Assembly (NCBI GenBank): GCA_907163375.1
Contig: CAJQUW010007545.1
Coordinates: forward strand, 550,001-614,000
Direction: 5' to 3'
DNA: 64,000 nucleotides
DNA from: Prostheceraeus crozeri
Lineage: Eukaryota > Platyhelminthes > Polycladida > Euryleptidae
Within the stretch, counting starts at the first letter, position 1. Each line of letters opens with the position of its first letter. Positions 62,540 to 64,000 of the stretch are shown one piece after another. The translations under genes were made by a program, and so were the position numbers. The notes under the pieces were generated by a model that was not told the origin of the DNA, ran no database searches, and saw only the letters and a program-made list of their open reading frames with translations.

Positions 62540-64000
62540 TAAGGGATGCGTGACACCTTGCGCCAGCACTACATCTGCAGTCGCCCCAGCTTCCCCCGAA
62601 TGGCAGAGTTCATATTTTAAATCTATTTAACAAAATCGGGAACACAAGATATTGAATCAAATGTATCTTTGTGGGACAAAATAGTAAAACTTTTCCGAGA
62701 CTTTCACGATTCTCACATGGAAGTTTGCGCCTTCATCATATGTGCCGGTACATGCATAAGGTCTACGTAAAAAAAACATAGAAACAAAAAATCCATCGGT
62801 AACAAACGATTTAAAAAAACTACATGATGTGTAGCCTTAACAATATGCATGTGCATGTCTGTAATGCAGCTAGTTTTAAGTGAAACCAGCCATTATTATT
62901 TCTATATTCTATTCTTTTGAAAGATACCGTGATATTCCACATAGCAAAATTCAACAGTTTTGAGAAACATTGACTTTTAAGAAAATTCGTTTTATTGATG
63001 CCCATTTGTAGGTGCATAGAAGGAAACAAGAATTCATGCTTCAGACCAGCATCTGACCTTCGTCTGTTCTTTATTGAGAGCTGACACGGAACTGGCTTTA
63101 TTTAGGGGTGGATACATGTTCAATCACTGCAGATAAATGCTCACAATATGAATGGTAGATCGATCATCTCACATGTGACACGTGCGTGACAATGTAACAA
63201 AGATGCAAACTACTACAATGACAGTGGATAAAAAAAGCCATAAATCAAAAGTTACGCAAAGAAGCAAACTTTTAAGTATCAAAAAAAAGTACTATAACTA
63301 AGTAAGCAGTAAAAACAAAAATAATGCAAAGACAGTCAATCAAGATATGTTATGAAAACAACAAGTATAAAATGGATAAAGATAACAGAAAAAACATGGC
63401 ACTGTAATGACATGTAATTACAAAGTTTTGATTGTAATACTGTAATCATCGGAAACACAAGCGGTGAGAAATGAAGAAACATTTCTTAATGTAAAAAATA
63501 TGTAGTGAATCGCGCTGAAATTTCTTTTGGCTTCCTAACACTTTGTTAAAACAAATAGTTTACTTGTTAATGTCATAAAACGATAGCTGGGATGGTTACG
63601 ATAATCACTAGTAGTTTTAATGATAACGCATAATATCAATATTGATAAACAATAAGATTGACCTCAGCCAAACTATCCTGCAGTCGTTGTTCTTACACAA
63701 ATGAAAATTGTACTTAGATTCTCGAATAAATTCCATACAAAAATTGTTAAAAAGGCACTAAGGCATATGTTCTTATTTGGATTTCTGCAATTGATGGAAG
63801 TACAATGTTTCACTTTTTTGGGTTTTTGTAACATCATTTGTAAAGTATTAGATCGATGACAAAGTCGGACAGGCAATTCCAATTTTTGAAAGATTGTTTT
63901 GATTTGTGGAAGTAGAAATTCGTTGGAAAAGAATTCGTTGTACTTTTTTTATGTATGTGTGAGACTTAAGGCACTAAGTCTACTTTAGACCCTTCCGATT
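62540..64000. other. No gene seen
   Basis: Short frames only (62820-63029 and 63673-63882 on the minus strand) without recognisable domains. A purine-rich stretch lies at 63220-63400. Confidence 0.5.

Noticed and set aside
1-64000. CRISPR arrays, operons, phage genes or rRNA
   Set aside because: Nothing with such structure was seen; spliced genes and animal transposons make a prokaryotic reading untenable.

Overview
The window is AT-rich animal DNA. It has split genes with GT-AG introns, no operons, and many kinds of animal transposon (Penelope-like elements, LINEs, hAT, mariner/IS630, Mutator-like and piggyBac-like elements). The taxon cannot be fixed from sequence alone. The element mix, and recurrent words such as TACATGTA and AGGCCT, suggest a marine invertebrate, but that is only an impression. 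Well over half of the window is intron, dead repeat or DNA with no readable content.

One host gene is clear: TRPT1 (tRNA 2'-phosphotransferase, Tpt1/KptA family) on the + strand. Four coding exons are at 38289-38373, 42503-42672, 45694-45922 and 51791-52005, joined by phase-consistent introns. Together they encode about 232 residues with all four family catalytic residues (Arg-His, Arg, Arg). The first, short coding exon was not found.

Upstream on the same strand, 26078-26174, 27236-27388 and 34837-35042 look like exons of a second, strongly diverged KptA-fold protein. Its first intron sits at the same place and phase as in TRPT1. It lacks three of the four catalytic residues and appears to stop before the C-terminal strands. 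It is either an undescribed catalytically dead paralogue or an old pseudogene, and it is the most interesting object here.

Layout: 1-2600 no gene, with a scattered CGTC/TTATGACG motif; 2681-4498 short repeats, a Penelope-like element and a perfect 128-bp palindrome; 9788-12310 an interspersed repeat and a LINE relic; 13272-16710 a head-to-head pair of Penelope-like copies between 13-bp direct repeats; 17480-22904 hAT-like remains with LINE pieces inside and a tRNA-like fragment at one edge; 25.0-35.0 kb the KptA-like paralogue, whose long intron holds a transposon-like element containing a minisatellite split by a piggyBac-like insertion; 35.9-38.0 kb a decayed tandem array; 38.3-52.2 kb TRPT1, with a Mutator-like fold-back element (41533-42261) and a hAT-like element split by a LINE (46367-50419) in its introns; 52570-53110 an internally deleted IS630/Tc1-like element; 54471-54680 a CpG-rich, promoter-like patch; 58597-62536 a hAT-type element enclosing nested palindromes, a second transposon, and a 70-bp insertion inside that transposon's own terminal repeat.

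All protein calls come from reading translations and recalling family motifs. No search was run.
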